64,000 nt of DNA from Chrysopilus asiliformis (lineage: Eukaryota; Arthropoda; Insecta; Diptera; Rhagionidae), in contig OZ035960.1 of the NCBI GenBank assembly GCA_964034945.1, positions 74,011,085-74,075,084 on the forward strand, written 5' to 3'. The notes under the pieces were generated by a model. The model did no database searches, had not been told where the DNA came from, and worked only from the letters and a program-made list of their open reading frames with translations. Made by a program: the position numbers and the translations under genes. This document shows positions 61,978-64,000 of the stretch, one piece after another; the stretch's first letter is position 1; each line of letters begins with the position of its first letter.

Positions 61978-64000
61978 TATGCTCATACTGTTTTAATAGG
62001 ATTAAAATAATTTCTAGCACTACACTAGACTAAAAAACGTTTTGTTTTTTCAAAACTCAACTCAATCATATAAAACTTGTGGATGTGGGATGATAAGGTT
62101 TCTAGATACAAAATTGATACAATTTAGGTGGTAATCATTATGTTTGACAATAGCTAAAAGACCGAAAAACATGAAACTAAAAAAGTAAATGATTTTTAGA
62201 AAAATTATATAATGGCTCGGGGGATCAATACTACTCAATGCCGGGTCTCATTTCCGAAGTAACTAATTCCAAACATTTAAGTGCTTCTATCGCAAACGCG
62301 ATTTATTATGCTACCAAAGCTATATGTGCTGGGACTCACATCAACCCTTAAAATGATTAATGTTTGTCAAAGCACACGAAGATGTGCGATAAGCGTTTCT
62401 AAGACATTTAAAAAACGTACGCGTATCTGATAACACGACGAGACTCATTAGATTTAGTCGTAAATAAAAGAATTGAACTGAAACTGCTGTAAATCCTGAC
62501 ACTGCAATTTCGATTTGACTTAAACCTTATTTACAAAATCAAAATGAACAATATAATGTGAAGAGAGAAGATAAAACAAAATGTGATGATGCAAAGCCTC
62601 TAACGGATAGAATGATAAAAAAAAATTTGAATTATTACTACAAAATTATTTTTAAAAAAATGAAAAGGGGTAAACTCAATTCTTTGGTTCACCATAAGGG
62701 ATTCCCAAATTATTGCTGGACGACGGGGACACATACCGATTTGGACAACAAATTTGTAAGCCCCATGTTTTGGCGCCAATTTGGTGTAATGCGGGTGGCC
62801 CCAAATTGGGCGCCAGTTGTTGTAAGCGGTGGACCCAATTTTTATGTGCGGTGGGAGGGTTGCTTTCACTTGAACAAAATGGAAAACCCGGAAAATTTTG
62901 AAAGCTTTGCAAATAGGATGGTCTTGGCACGCTAGCTTTGGCTGCGGCTTAGCTCGTCGGAAAGACGTGGGATCTTGGCCCATTTGCAAAGATGACCACA
63001 ACAACAAATAAATTTATTTTTGAATATTATGTGTGTGAGCGTTGGTGAATATAATTTCAGTGTGTTAAGTTTTGTAGGCTTATCGTTCAAGTATCGAAAA
63101 ATAAAACTACGATTATTTGTTTCTCATGTAGCACCCAACGTTTCGGTATGTTTATTACACAATCCTGGGCACTCCTTGGCTCGTCTGGCTCCTCACAACG
63201 ATAACATTTTTATTCAAATTTTACGAGAATACAATCAATGTATGAACATTTTTACTCGACTCTCCAACGCAATGATACGTGTTGGTAGACGACGGCCACT
63301 TCGGCAGCCAAAATCAAACGATTGACTAACAATCGATGGAGTGAGCCAAGACCCTCTACATATAAAGCCATGCAAAAGTTTTTCTATGTGTGCACTAGTA
63401 GTGTCAAGTAGCAACCCTACTGTCAGAATCACATGGGAAACCGCACGTAAAGTTCGATTTGTTTTCTTTGTTATAAATAATTTTATCAAGTTTTCAGAGT
63501 TTAATCGGTGGAAATATATAAATTCAATGTGTGTGTTTTGTTTGATAATTGTGAATATAAAAATAAATACTGCCGAAATCTTTCCTAACCTAAAAGAGGT
63601 TATTTAAGATTTTCAGAGCAACTTCAGCAATAAAAACAACTCAACAAGCTAAAATGAACGTCATTGGATAGGGCTGCGGGAAACGAATTATTACCAACAG
63701 ATTGTATTGCACAGATAAGTATAAATTTATTTAAAAAAAGGTAGGTATTTTGCGTTTAATTTTAGGATTGATTGGCTGATCGAAGAATCCACTACAAGAC
63801 TGTGAGCAGGAGCTGTGACAGGGGAAGCAACATGGGCTAGGAGACTCATGAGACTTATTTACTGTACTTTTCTGCCAAGTGTATTTCGGTTTTTTAAATA
63901 TTCAATTTAACCCTTTGTGAACCAGGAAATGAACAACAATAAATCAATAACCGTGACTTTTTTTCGTTGAAATTGTTAAAAAAACATTTAAAAAAAGACA
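61978..64000. other. Right end of window: no gene assigned
   Basis: 62558-62935 is open on the plus strand (for example NSLVHHKGFPNYCWTTGTHT and WEGCFHLNKMENPENFESFA), and overlapping frames are open on the minus strand; the patch 62680-63000 is GC-richer than its flanks. 62771-62815 is a palindrome (TGGCGCCAATTTGG / CCAAATTGGGCGCCA). 63020-63325 contains an open frame (including LLHNPGHSLARLAPHNDN) and a TACATATAAAG box at about 63356. None matches a known family; domesticated or decayed retroelement sequence is possible. Confidence 0.3.

Noticed and set aside
62797..62815. Lysine-type tRNA primer-binding site (TGGCGCCCAATTTGGGGCC on the minus strand) as evidence of another LTR element
   Set aside because: It is one half of a palindrome (62771-62815), no LTR pair or gag/pol follows, and no AGTTA/TAACT terminus was found nearby.

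Overview
The window is from an insect chromosome, most likely a fly or midge (Diptera). It is AT-rich, host exons are split by short introns, and most of the sequence is transposable elements. An errantivirus-type provirus, Jockey-, RTE- and CR1/L2-like LINEs, Harbinger, Tigger/pogo, hAT, TTAA-type and IS630/Tc1-mariner elements and a Helentron/DINE-1-like family all fit. There are no bacterial operons, tRNA or rRNA genes, and no CRISPR array.

Host genes are few. The last three exons of a transglutaminase lie at 11.2-12.6 kb (+). A secreted pancreatic-lipase/PLA1-family gene fragment lies at 17.9-18.5 kb (-). A MADF-domain exon lies at 18.8-19.3 kb (-). The last exon of a TMEM115-like Golgi protein lies at 55.9-56.3 kb (-). 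An unidentified Gln-rich reading frame at 57.1-62.0 kb (-) is split by a LINE.

Layout: 0-9.1 kb holds foldback and TTAA MITEs, a Tigger element with a 121-122 bp satellite, a Helitron helicase relic, a Harbinger derivative and an RTE LINE. 9.4-20.2 kb holds LINE tails, the host genes and many copies of one repeat, called family A here. 20.4-30.8 kb is a broken Ty3/gypsy element. Its reverse transcriptase is interrupted by a 7,574 bp errantivirus-like provirus (minus strand). The provirus has 388 bp LTRs that look identical, a TTCA target duplication, PBS, PPT, gag, a slippery heptamer, an uninterrupted pol, and an env cut by one in-frame TGA. 30.8-41 kb holds a Harbinger relic, a Helitron-like insert, two elements carrying satellite arrays (one a nine-unit 122 bp array), a second copy of family B and an internally deleted mariner-type element. 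41-49.4 kb is a mosaic of hAT elements and a nested stack (45.5-48.4 kb) at least four insertions deep. 49.5-53 kb is a decayed Ty3/gypsy element with small hairpin MITEs. 53.3-64 kb holds another family A copy, hAT and mariner MITEs, the TMEM115-like exon and a full-length, open Jockey-type LINE with a 15 bp target duplication.

The genes do not form a pathway; the biology of the window is the transposon community. Many insertions can be dated relative to each other because target duplications are intact and nesting order is visible. All alignments and identities were made by eye.
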